Assembly: GCA_937927665.1 (NCBI GenBank)
Contig: CALBRY010000108.1
Location: 1-9,661, forward strand
From: an uncultured Chloroflexota bacterium
GTDB taxonomy: Bacteria; Chloroflexota; Anaerolineae; Aggregatilineales; Phototrophicaceae
Length of the DNA: 9,661 nt
Reading direction: 5' to 3'
This document shows, one piece after another, positions 1 through 6,785 of the stretch (its first letter is position 1; each line of letters opens with the position of its first letter). The position numbers and the translations under genes were made by a program. The notes below the pieces were generated by a model. It was given only the letters and a program-made list of their open reading frames with translations, searched no databases and had not been told where the DNA came from.

Positions 1-353
1 AGCAGATCACCGCCGCGCTTGAGGCGGAAGGCTTTGAAACTTTTCTGCCGCACCGGGACGCGGGCATTCTCGGAGATTTATCGGATATTCGCGAACGGGA
101 GCGGTTGTTTCGTGGGGATATGCACGCGCTTGAAGCATGCGATCTGGTTGTCGCGCTGCTCACGGGTGCGGATCAGGACTCTGGGACGTGTGGCGAACTC
201 GGTTATGCATACGCGAAGGGTAAGCCGTGCTTCGGCATCAGCGACGATGTGCGGCGAATGAATAATCTGATCTGGGGCTTATGCGACGAGGGAAAAGCGA
301 TCGCTCGCGATATTCCGGGGCTGCTCTCCCTCGTCAAAAATCATCGCTCATGA
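1..353 (+). CDS. Nucleoside 2-deoxyribosyltransferase-like protein, 5' end missing
   Basis: The frame is open from base 3 to the TGA at 351-353, giving 116 visible residues. The start lies left of the window, so the internal TTG at 105 is not a needed start. The visible part has ACDLVVALLTG, then DSGTCGELGYAYAKGKP. This is the nucleoside 2-deoxyribosyltransferase pattern, in which the Glu of GT..ELGYA (codon 195-197) is the expected nucleophile and the preceding Asp-rich segment binds the sugar. Family members cleave or exchange the N-glycosidic bond of (deoxy)nucleosides or nucleotides in the cytoplasm, in salvage or nucleotide sanitation. The missing N-terminus should carry the first beta strand and substrate loop, roughly 20-30 residues. 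The gene converges on the GH16 gene and shares its last six bases with it. Family assignment is fairly secure; the substrate cannot be told. Confidence 0.8.
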   Translation, partial: QITAALEAEGFETFLPHRDAGILGDLSDIRERERLFRGDMHALEACDLVVALLTGADQDSGTCGELGYAYAKGKPCFGISDDVRRMNNLIWGLCDEGKAIARDIPGLLSLVKNHRS

Positions 354-1148
354 GGGCGGCGCGTACACCCGCACATAATCGACCATCATGGTGTCTGGGA
401 GGCGCTCCGTATTGAGCCGCTCGATATCAAAGCTGGTGATCAGACTCAGCAGAAGGTATGACTCCGCGTGTGAGACTCCTTCACTGGTGCGCCATGTCTC
501 CTCGCCATCCACGTAGAAGATGTATTCATCGGGAGTCCACAACAGCGCAAAGGTGTGAAACTCGTCGCTGAGTTCCGCGCCACGCTCCCGCTCATACGAC
601 CAGCGGAACTGCGGGTGATCGTCCGCGCCGGTTAGCGGATTCCAGTAGATATTGTGCTGAAACTCATCATCGCGGTCGCTGCCGAAATACTCTGCTATGT
701 CGATCTCCGCCCCTGCGTTCTCTGGATCATGCTCCGCTTGCAGGTAATTATTCGACTTCAACCAGAACGCGCCGTGATGTCCCTGCCACGTTTCAAAGCG
801 TATGCGCGCTTCAAAATAGCCGTATTGGAAGTTGATCCCCCGACGTGAGCGGATCATGCTGGTGAGGATCGCGCCATCCGACTCGCGCTCACGGGTGGTC
901 AGGTAGAGGAAACCATCCCCCGGCTGCGTGACGGACTCCTCAGCGTTGATCCCTTCGAGGTACTCGCCTGTATAGCGGTATTCCCATTGCTCACGGTTGA
1001 GTCCCTGCTCATCGAACTCGTCCCAGAACGTGAGGGTATAACCGGTTGGGACGTCGTCGGAGTCAGACGGCGGATCGGGTTGGGCGGCAGCATGCGTCAT
1101 GCCAAGCAATAGAATCATCATCAACAAACGAAGGGGTAAACACATCAT
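348..1148 (-). CDS. Secreted glycoside hydrolase family 16 (beta-glucanase-like)
   Basis: The 266-residue protein starts with a hydrophobic signal peptide (about residues 1-22, LLMMILLLGM core, Ala-rich cleavage region HAAAQ) with no lipobox Cys, so it is probably exported by Sec. A single GH16 jelly-roll domain fills residues about 37-264. It includes FWDEFD near the start, YGYFEARIRFE, GAFWL, the catalytic signature EIDIAE (E148 nucleophile, D150, E153 acid/base) and the closing VDYVRVYAPP. The ExDxxE spacing is that of laminarinase-type enzymes. The family hydrolyses beta-1,3 or mixed beta-1,3/1,4-glucans and related galactans; the exact polysaccharide is not readable here. Two ATG codons occur in tandem, and the first is used here because it follows the TAA of the STAND gene with no gap. 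A weak AGG lies about five bases upstream inside that gene, which suggests translational coupling. Function as GH16 is confident; the link to the upstream gene is not understood. Confidence 0.9.
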   Translation of the reverse strand: MMCLPLRLLMMILLLGMTHAAAQPDPPSDSDDVPTGYTLTFWDEFDEQGLNREQWEYRYTGEYLEGINAEESVTQPGDGFLYLTTRERESDGAILTSMIRSRRGINFQYGYFEARIRFETWQGHHGAFWLKSNNYLQAEHDPENAGAEIDIAEYFGSDRDDEFQHNIYWNPLTGADDHPQFRWSYERERGAELSDEFHTFALLWTPDEYIFYVDGEETWRTSEGVSHAESYLLLSLITSFDIERLNTERLPDTMMVDYVRVYAPPS

Positions 1149-4100
1149 TTAACCTATTGGTAGTCTAAGAAAGATCACATGTCCTTGCGTATCGCCTGCG
1201 ACAAGCGTTTTTCCATCTCGCAGCATAGCACAAGACGTGATCGCCGCGTCGTTATAAAACGTATCGATCTTCTCGCCATTCACACGCCACAACTGTATGG
1301 TTTTATCATCCGACCACGAGAGCAGTCGATCATCATTCAGTTCGATTACCCCTTCCACGCCGCCAGTATGTCCGATCAGTTGAGCGCGTAGTTTCCCATC
1401 CATATCCCATACACAGATCAGCGGATCAGATGCCCAAGAGACCAAGCTCCCATCACGGCGCATGATTGCCCCGCGAATCGTACCCGCATGCTGGCTAAGC
1501 TTGGACTGCAATTTCCCTTCCGCATTCCAGAGGTGAATCCCCGATTCCTTGAGCGCCCACGAAATAATGCAGCCGTTTTGTAGTTCAAGTGCGCCCAAAA
1601 CGCGATCTTTATGTGCAGCCATTTGCGCAAGCGGAGATCCGTCAGGATTCCATAAACGCAGCGTGTTATCCCAAGACCAAGAAAGAAGGCGTCCATCCTC
1701 AAGCTCGGTTGCGCCGGAAACCCGATCAAAATGACCATTAAGCTGCGTGATAAGTTGTCCATCCTCACTCCATAAGCGGAGTGTCTTATCCCACGAGCGC
1801 GTCAGGATACGCCCATCGCGCAATTGAAGCACACCTGAAACCGGGCGCGAATGCCCCTTGAGTTCGTTGAGAAGTTCGCCATCATTCGAGGAGAGCCGCA
1901 CGGTGGATTCGTTTTCTCCCCACGACAAAATACAGCCGTTACGCAGTTCAACCGCTTCTTTGATCGAGTCGGTATGCTCGGCAAACACCGTAAAGGATTG
2001 ATGTGCAGATGACCAGAGATGCAGTGTGTTATCTTTGCGATCAGACCCTCTTGCCCATGTGAGGATACGCTCATCGCGTAGTTGGATTGCGCCCGTGACC
2101 GGGGCTGTGTGTCCTGCAAGTGCTTGAATATGTGTCCCGTCGGCATGCCACAGATGAAGCGTGCTGTCGCTGCCAAAAATATCGCCAGACCATGTGAGTA
2201 CCTGTCCGTTATACAGCTCTAGAGTGCCGCGCACAGTCTCCGCATGGTTATTCTCGACCGGGGTTTGTTCTTCGGTTGACCATAGGCACAGCAGGTGATC
2301 ATTTCCCCACGAAAGAATATGACCATCGCGCAGTACTGACGCGCCCATAACAGCGTCGGTGTGACCGATCAACGCCGTAAGCGGCTGACCATCAGCCTTC
2401 CACAATCGTAAGGTTTTATCGCCTGCCCATGAAAGCAGACGCCCGTCCTCAAGTTCGAGCGCGCCAACAATCGTCCCTGTGTGTCCGCTCAACACCGCAA
2501 GAAGCTGTCCCGCCGTGCTCCACAAGCATAATGTCTCATCCCAAGCCCAGGAAAGGATGCGTCCATCCCGTAATTCAAGCGCGGCTCGTACAGAACTTGA
2601 ATGTCCGCTCAGTTCGATCAAAGGCTGATCATCCATCGCCCAGATATAGAGCATCTTGCTTGACCAGAAAAGGATACGACCATCGCTGAGTTCAAGTGCG
2701 CCATCCAGCGAAGATGCAGGGCGAATGAGCTGAGCCACCGGATAACTTTCATCGACATGCGACACACGCAAACTGACATCACTCGACGATAAGTGACTGT
2801 TGGACCAAGAAAGAATCCGCCCGTCGCGGAGTTCTAGAACGCCTGAGATTGTCCCGGGATTTCCAGCAAGTGCGCCAAATGCAGGTTCGAACTGGCGATG
2901 AATCTCGGAAAGATACTTTCCATCGGCACGCCATAAACTCAAGCTAGGGCGACCGGTCTCCCACGTCAGAATACAGCCATTCTGCAGTTCAAGCGCACCA
3001 TCTATGGAATCACTGCGCCCAATTAAGCTGGAAGGATAGCGACCATCGAGCGACCAGATACGAACACTCTCATTCTGTGACCATGTTAGGAATCGGCTGC
3101 CGCTTAGTGCAACCGCTCCGTAAACGTTGCCCGCTCCCTCAAAACTTACCGGCAGAAGCTCCCCGTCGCTTGACCATAAACACAAACTCTTGTCTTGATA
3201 GAATCTTCCGCTCCCCCATGTGAAAATTCGCCCATCATCAAGTTCAAAAGCTCCTCTCACGACTCCCGTATGCCCGACCAACTGGGTCAACGGCTTTCCG
3301 TCTGCTTGCCACAACTGTAAGTTTTGATCTTTTGCCCACGAAAGAATACGCCCATCGCGGAGCTGTAACGCCCCAGTGACCGGTCCGGTATGTCCCACCA
3401 ATGTCCGCAGCAGCGGACCACCCGCCGATGTTAGTTTCCCGTTCAAACACAGAAACCCATCATGAGCAGTCGTGCTCTGGAACAGCGCATCAATTTCTGG
3501 TTGTGCCGCATAGAGGCGCAAGCGCCCGGTAAGCTGTGCAGCTAACTGTCGTTTATCCTGCATCAACACCGTTTCGCTTAACATGAGTGCAGAGCGGAGC
3601 AGTCGAAGCGATTCATCGATGGTGAGATGAAATCTATCGATGTCTGCAATGATCGCCGCATGATCCAATGCCCACAGCTTGGCGTACAGCCACCGATAAT
3701 CAAGCAGAAGCGCGCGCAGTTTTTCCGATTGCTGCGTTTCGAACAAGTGATAGCCGATGTAGCGCCATGCGTACTCATCCGGCAGCGCGTAGAGACTGCC
3801 CCAGTTGGCGATCAAGCTGTGGTTGGCGGCGGGCAAATCGGTAATCTGCGAACGCAAGTATACGCGGATCACGTCATGTAGGCGGAATGCTTTCCCGTCA
3901 AAATCGAGCAGCAGCGACGCTTTCGCGAATAATTCCAGTTGATCGGCGGCTTCGTCGGCATCATCGAGTCCCCACGCCGCCGCCGCTGCGCTCACCGGCA
4001 CAGCAGCATCTTCTGCAAAAATGCCGAGCAGATGATAGCGTTCGCGTGCCGCTGGCTTGAGTCGATCGAGACTGGCGTTGAGCGTGCTTGTCACCGCGTC

Positions 4101-5378
4101 CTGTCGCTGTACCGCATCTTCGGCATCAAACGCCGTCAAGCCGTATTTGTCGAGTCGTTTATTGACATAGGCGACCGCTTCGGCAAGCGAAGCATCAAAT
4201 TCGCGGACGCGGTTATACAGCGCGCCGTTGACCAGACTTAACAAAAGTGCCCACCCGCCGAGCCGATGCGCCAGCGTGGTGAGTTCGCTTGTATGCGCGG
4301 AAATATCCGCATCGGTGATCTGCTTGGTATCGATCAATCCTGCCGTGAGAACTCGCAGCGAGTCGTCAGGAGCCATCGCGCCGACTTCCTGACGCACCGC
4401 GTCACGCGGCAGTGTCGAATCGTTACGGGTGGTCACCAGCACCGCGTTATGTTTACCCTTCACGAGAAACGGCTCAAGATGCGCCTTGTGCCACACATCA
4501 TCGACAATTAACAGCGCATAGCGATCCGCGAGTGCTTTGGTGAGTTCTTCGACGGCGGATTCCAATCGACTGATCGGCGGACGGGCTCCCGTGATCTCGT
4601 AAATCAGGTCAAGCATCCGCGATACAAGCTCACCTTCGAGCGCGTCACCGGACTTGCCGGTCAGGGCTTCGCCAAGCGTAACCCAGTAGATGCCATCATC
4701 GTATGCACCGCTTACCCGTAGATCACGTGCAAGCGCCTTGGCAAGCGTCGTCTTGCCGAATCCGCCAGCGCCGCGCAAGCCAACCGTCGTCGTGATGGCG
4801 ACTGCGTCGTTTTGTTCGCTCACGATCGCTCGAACGAGCGGCTCATATTCTGCCGGACGGGGAACATAGTTATGAGGAAGCTGCCGCGCCCGTGCGGTGA
4901 AGCCAATTTGTTTGGGTTGGTACGGTGTGCGTAAGTCAGTCAGCAGGCGGCGCTTGTGCTCAATTTTGTGCGGGGATACATCGCGGAAATCGAGCCAGTT
5001 AGCACGCCGCATCCAGTTGGGAATCACAAACTTGGTGGTCATAAGTTCGGGCTGCGTGAGCGCTTGATCAACCGTGATCACGTCCGGGTGATTAAAGACC
5101 TCATCGGCAATCACGGGAATCACTCGCTTGCCAAGCGCGCGCGCATAATTCCACTCATCCGAGACGACCGGCGACTTGAGCGCGTGTAACGACATGCACA
5201 GGATTAGCGTGTCGCAGCCTTCAATCGCCGTTTTGATGATCTTCCAGAAATCCGCACCACCGGGAATTTCGTGAACATCCTGCCATAAGTCAAAACCGAG
5301 ATCTTGAAGCTCGTTGTAGAGCAACCGCGCAAAGATGATATTTGCCCGCGAGTACGAGATGAAGATTTTCCCGGTCAT
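1149..5378 (-). CDS. TIR / NB-ARC / WD-repeat STAND NTPase (bacterial NLR-like)
   Basis: A 1409-residue multidomain protein. Residues about 3-92 form a TIR domain (KIFISYSRAN at the start, LWQD, SLHALKSPVVSDEW, KRVIPV). E75 in the DEWNYA segment matches the usual catalytic Glu of NAD-cleaving TIR domains. Residues about 175-510 are an NB-ARC module: Walker A GAGGFGKTT (K209), Walker B LLIVDDVW (D293/D294), VLVTTR, a GGWALLL segment in the GLPL position and an MHD-like LHD (H501, D502). A helical linker (about 515-655) leads to 18 WD-type repeats (662-1409). In known STAND proteins the repeats sense a ligand, NTP-driven assembly follows, and TIR domains cleave NAD+ or make signal nucleotides, often in phage defence or programmed death. 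The ATG is preceded by AGGA at eight bases and by a TATAAT. The GH16 gene follows without a gap. Domain calls are firm; a defence role is inferred. Confidence 0.93.
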   Translation of the reverse strand: MTGKIFISYSRANIIFARLLYNELQDLGFDLWQDVHEIPGGADFWKIIKTAIEGCDTLILCMSLHALKSPVVSDEWNYARALGKRVIPVIADEVFNHPDVITVDQALTQPELMTTKFVIPNWMRRANWLDFRDVSPHKIEHKRRLLTDLRTPYQPKQIGFTARARQLPHNYVPRPAEYEPLVRAIVSEQNDAVAITTTVGLRGAGGFGKTTLAKALARDLRVSGAYDDGIYWVTLGEALTGKSGDALEGELVSRMLDLIYEITGARPPISRLESAVEELTKALADRYALLIVDDVWHKAHLEPFLVKGKHNAVLVTTRNDSTLPRDAVRQEVGAMAPDDSLRVLTAGLIDTKQITDADISAHTSELTTLAHRLGGWALLLSLVNGALYNRVREFDASLAEAVAYVNKRLDKYGLTAFDAEDAVQRQDAVTSTLNASLDRLKPAARERYHLLGIFAEDAAVPVSAAAAAWGLDDADEAADQLELFAKASLLLDFDGKAFRLHDVIRVYLRSQITDLPAANHSLIANWGSLYALPDEYAWRYIGYHLFETQQSEKLRALLLDYRWLYAKLWALDHAAIIADIDRFHLTIDESLRLLRSALMLSETVLMQDKRQLAAQLTGRLRLYAAQPEIDALFQSTTAHDGFLCLNGKLTSAGGPLLRTLVGHTGPVTGALQLRDGRILSWAKDQNLQLWQADGKPLTQLVGHTGVVRGAFELDDGRIFTWGSGRFYQDKSLCLWSSDGELLPVSFEGAGNVYGAVALSGSRFLTWSQNESVRIWSLDGRYPSSLIGRSDSIDGALELQNGCILTWETGRPSLSLWRADGKYLSEIHRQFEPAFGALAGNPGTISGVLELRDGRILSWSNSHLSSSDVSLRVSHVDESYPVAQLIRPASSLDGALELSDGRILFWSSKMLYIWAMDDQPLIELSGHSSSVRAALELRDGRILSWAWDETLCLWSTAGQLLAVLSGHTGTIVGALELEDGRLLSWAGDKTLRLWKADGQPLTALIGHTDAVMGASVLRDGHILSWGNDHLLCLWSTEEQTPVENNHAETVRGTLELYNGQVLTWSGDIFGSDSTLHLWHADGTHIQALAGHTAPVTGAIQLRDERILTWARGSDRKDNTLHLWSSAHQSFTVFAEHTDSIKEAVELRNGCILSWGENESTVRLSSNDGELLNELKGHSRPVSGVLQLRDGRILTRSWDKTLRLWSEDGQLITQLNGHFDRVSGATELEDGRLLSWSWDNTLRLWNPDGSPLAQMAAHKDRVLGALELQNGCIISWALKESGIHLWNAEGKLQSKLSQHAGTIRGAIMRRDGSLVSWASDPLICVWDMDGKLRAQLIGHTGGVEGVIELNDDRLLSWSDDKTIQLWRVNGEKIDTFYNDAAITSCAMLRDGKTLVAGDTQGHVIFLRLPIG
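1152..3395 (-). repeat. Eighteen tandem WD-type repeats encoded in the STAND gene
   Basis: Repeats of about 39-46 residues (117-138 bases) begin at residues 662, 702, 748, 787, 839, 886, 925, 965, 1005, 1044, 1089, 1134, 1175, 1215, 1255, 1296, 1336 and 1376. The shared pattern is GHT..V.GALEL.DGRILSW, then a D.TLRLW segment and a DG turn. Sixteen repeats carry Trp after Ser, Thr or Phe where classical WD repeats have the small SGS-type residues; repeats 13 (LTRSW) and 18 (LVAGD) do not. Repeat 5 is atypical, with a 12-residue insert before it and no LW. Repeats 2, 10 and 11 share a longer loop before the LW strand. Eighteen blades imply at least two beta-propellers; the grouping cannot be decided by eye. 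Adjacent copies are clearly related but not identical, so amplification is not very recent. Confidence 0.9.
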
Positions 5379-5386
5379 GACGGTGA

Positions 5387-5415
5387 TCCTGTGTACAATG
5401 CTCTACGGTATTATA
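5387..5415 (-). promoter_or_regulatory. Promoter -10 box and ribosome binding site of the STAND gene
   Basis: On the minus strand a perfect TATAAT lies at 5410-5415, and the Shine-Dalgarno AGGA lies at 5387-5390, eight bases before the ATG at 5376-5378. Transcription would start near 5403 and give a leader of about 25 nt. No convincing -35 hexamer is seen 16-18 bases upstream, so the promoter may be weak or need an activator. The site overlaps the upstream edge of the divergent plus-strand reading frames. Confidence 0.5.
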
Positions 5416-5450
5416 GCGAGGAATAATGATAACTGCGATCTGTCCTATCG

Positions 5451-5674
5451 GTGGATGGGGTAAACAAGTATCGTCAATGGGTGGATGCCGAAAGCGAAAG
5501 CAAAAAATGGGAAGACGGTCAACGGCACATTGGGTCGCATGCGGGAGATGCATCAGAGGCATGGGCAGGAGACAAGAACGTGATCGTCCGGTACAGCATG
5601 GCTTCACAACCAAGAAGAAGCAGGTCATTGTAGATAAGCTTAGGCAAACGATGCACAAAGAGGTAGACCCGTGA
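5451..5674 (+). pseudogene. Small coding-like stretch split between two frames, upstream of the Imm5-like gene
   Basis: No family is recognised. From the GTG at 5451 one frame reads a plausible soluble sequence (MDGVNKYRQWVDAESESKKW onwards) with G-rich first codon positions, then hits TAG at 5631-5633. A second frame, open from an ATG at 5426, gives a basic, Cys/Gly/Arg-rich and less protein-like N-terminus. Its tail (TTKKKQVIVDKLRQTMHKEV) looks coding and ends in TGA at 5672-5674, overlapping the GTG of the Imm5-like gene as GTGA. The simplest reading is one short gene whose frame changes by -1 somewhere around 5590-5625, through decay or a sequence error. Alternatives are an intact 82-residue ORF (5426-5674, with GAGGA only three bases before its ATG), or chance. 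The overlap with the next start favours coupled translation in the second frame. Confidence 0.35.
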
Positions 5675-6186
5675 TTCTTAGCCCGATTCGAGATCCAAGA
5701 TTGATTACGGTGCGTCGCGGCGGCACCCTACAGGACACCGATCACCGCCTGCTTGCAGTGTGGGCGGCTGATTGCGCGCAGCATGTCCTGCATTTCTTCG
5801 AAAAAGCGCAGCCCGGTGACGATCGTCCACGCAGAGCGATTGAGCAGACACACGCTTGGGTACGCGGTGAAATTTCGATGACTCAAGCCCGTGCCGCTGG
5901 TGGGCACGCCATGGGCGCTGCCAGAGTGTTGAGCGGTGCGGCAAGGGAAGCAGCGTTCGCCGCCGGACAAGCCGCAGTCGTGGCTCATGTGGCAGCGCAC
6001 GAACTGGGTGCAGCAGCCTACGCGATCAGAGCCGCACGCGCGGCGGTTTCCGAAGATGCACGTAGAGAGGCGGGGTGCTTGGAGTGTGAGTGGCAGCGCG
6101 CACAACTTCCCGATGCAATCCGAGAACTCGTGCTCGACGACCAGAGGCTGCGGAATAAGTACTGCTGGTTCGTATTCGATTGCTGA
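5671..6186 (+). CDS. Imm5-like immunity-family protein
   Basis: A 171-residue cytoplasmic protein without signal or membrane segments. The N-terminus DPRLITVRRGGTL, then HRLLAVWAADCAQHVLHFFE, DRPRRAIEQTHAWVRGEI and a long Ala-rich helical part (ARAAGGHAMGAARVL, GQAAVVAHVAAHELGAAAYA) match the family often annotated as putative immunity protein, Imm5-like. It has the characteristic AADCA..VL..FE and RPR.AIE..AWVRGE elements. Imm5 was predicted as an antidote in polymorphic toxin loci, but many members stand alone and their activity is not established. The GTG start is supported by AGAGGT six bases upstream and by the GTGA overlap with the preceding frame. No toxin gene is visible on either side. 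The tail after the Imm5-like region (LRNKYCWFVFDC) is aromatic and Cys-containing and may be lineage-specific. The family is recognised from memory of its pattern, not from a search. Confidence 0.75.
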   Translation: MILSPIRDPRLITVRRGGTLQDTDHRLLAVWAADCAQHVLHFFEKAQPGDDRPRRAIEQTHAWVRGEISMTQARAAGGHAMGAARVLSGAAREAAFAAGQAAVVAHVAAHELGAAAYAIRAARAAVSEDARREAGCLECEWQRAQLPDAIRELVLDDQRLRNKYCWFVFDC

Positions 6187-6240
6187 CCCGCATAACCGGC
6201 AAGACTGTCAATCCAGCGGCGAAAGCAATGCTCAACCGCG

Positions 6241-6298
6241 TATAATACTCCAAAAGAACGCACCTTCATGCGGTGACAATGTGTGACATGCCTATAAT
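6241..6298 (+). promoter_or_regulatory. Two TATAAT -10 boxes before the small membrane protein gene
   Basis: Perfect TATAAT hexamers lie at 6241-6246 and 6293-6298, between the Imm5-like stop and the preferred GTG start at 6336. Neither has a recognisable -35 at 16-18 bases. Between them GTGACA occurs twice in direct repeat (6273-6278 and 6283-6288), ten bases apart. Either or both could drive the membrane protein gene, with leaders of roughly 85 or 35 nt. Confidence 0.4.
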
Positions 6299-6335
6299 AG
6301 AACGTTATAAACACCTCGCACAGGCAGATATCATC

Positions 6336-6746
6336 GTGACCAAGACACGCATCAACCCGAACCGCCAACCAAAAAGAAAGTCCGATCAGACTTTGGGAGT
6401 CGCTGCACTGCTCACCATTGGTTTGATGACCGTCGGTTACTTTGCATTAAAACCCACCCTAGATACGAGCATGGTTGAGGAAGTCATCGCCTCAAATGGC
6501 GCGCGCACCTTAGCACAAGTGCAGACCGGGCGTTTGATCGAAGCATCGCCGTTCATCATGACGGGTTTCGTCATTTTATGGTTCATGCTTGCGTTTGTGA
6601 TCCGACGCCGCAGTCAAACTGACTTCGATGGCGCGGCAGCCGATCAAGCCGCCGTTCCCGCCGAACGGGTTGTGCGGATGATCGACGGGCACGACTTACA
6701 ACGTATTTCGCCGAAAGAATCGGACGACTCCCACGACACCACCTAG
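6336..6746 (+). CDS. Small membrane protein with two transmembrane helices, unknown function
   Basis: I do not recognise a family. Read from the GTG at 6336 the protein has 136 residues: a basic N-terminus (MTKTRINPNRQPKRK), a first membrane helix (LGVAALLTIGLMTVGYFAL), an external or periplasmic loop of about 30 residues, a second helix (SPFIMTGFVILWFMLAFVI), then RRR and a polar tail of about 45 residues ending SDDSHDTT. The positive charges next to both helices favour both ends in the cytoplasm. The frame is open back to a GTG at 6273 and ATGs at 6279 and 6288. The later start is preferred because the upstream stretch contains two ATA codons, uncommon in neighbouring genes, and a TATAAT. 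It also has no Shine-Dalgarno, while AGG lies about 11 bases before 6336. The start is uncertain; the gene itself is likely. Confidence 0.65.
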   Translation: MTKTRINPNRQPKRKSDQTLGVAALLTIGLMTVGYFALKPTLDTSMVEEVIASNGARTLAQVQTGRLIEASPFIMTGFVILWFMLAFVIRRRSQTDFDGAAADQAAVPAERVVRMIDGHDLQRISPKESDDSHDTT

Positions 6747-6785
6747 CGAAATCCGTCTGCCGCAACGGTCACTCCATTAAACTGC

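Noticed and set aside
105..353. A TTG at 105 as the start of a short plus-strand protein
   Set aside because: The frame is open to the left edge, and the upstream residues (ALEAEGFETFLP) fit the deoxyribosyltransferase fold, so the gene is simply truncated by the window.
1152..3395. Regular spacing of about 120 bases, which could suggest a CRISPR or satellite array
   Set aside because: The repeats are degenerate, in frame and encode WD blades; there are no short identical repeats with unique spacers.
1179..4511. Plus-strand open frames of about 60-100 codons inside the STAND gene
   Set aside because: They are antisense to a clear multidomain protein and have shadow-like composition with no recognisable domain.
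5705..6368. Minus-strand open frames opposite the Imm5-like gene
   Set aside because: They are antisense shadows of a gene with a recognisable family pattern and a good ribosome binding site.
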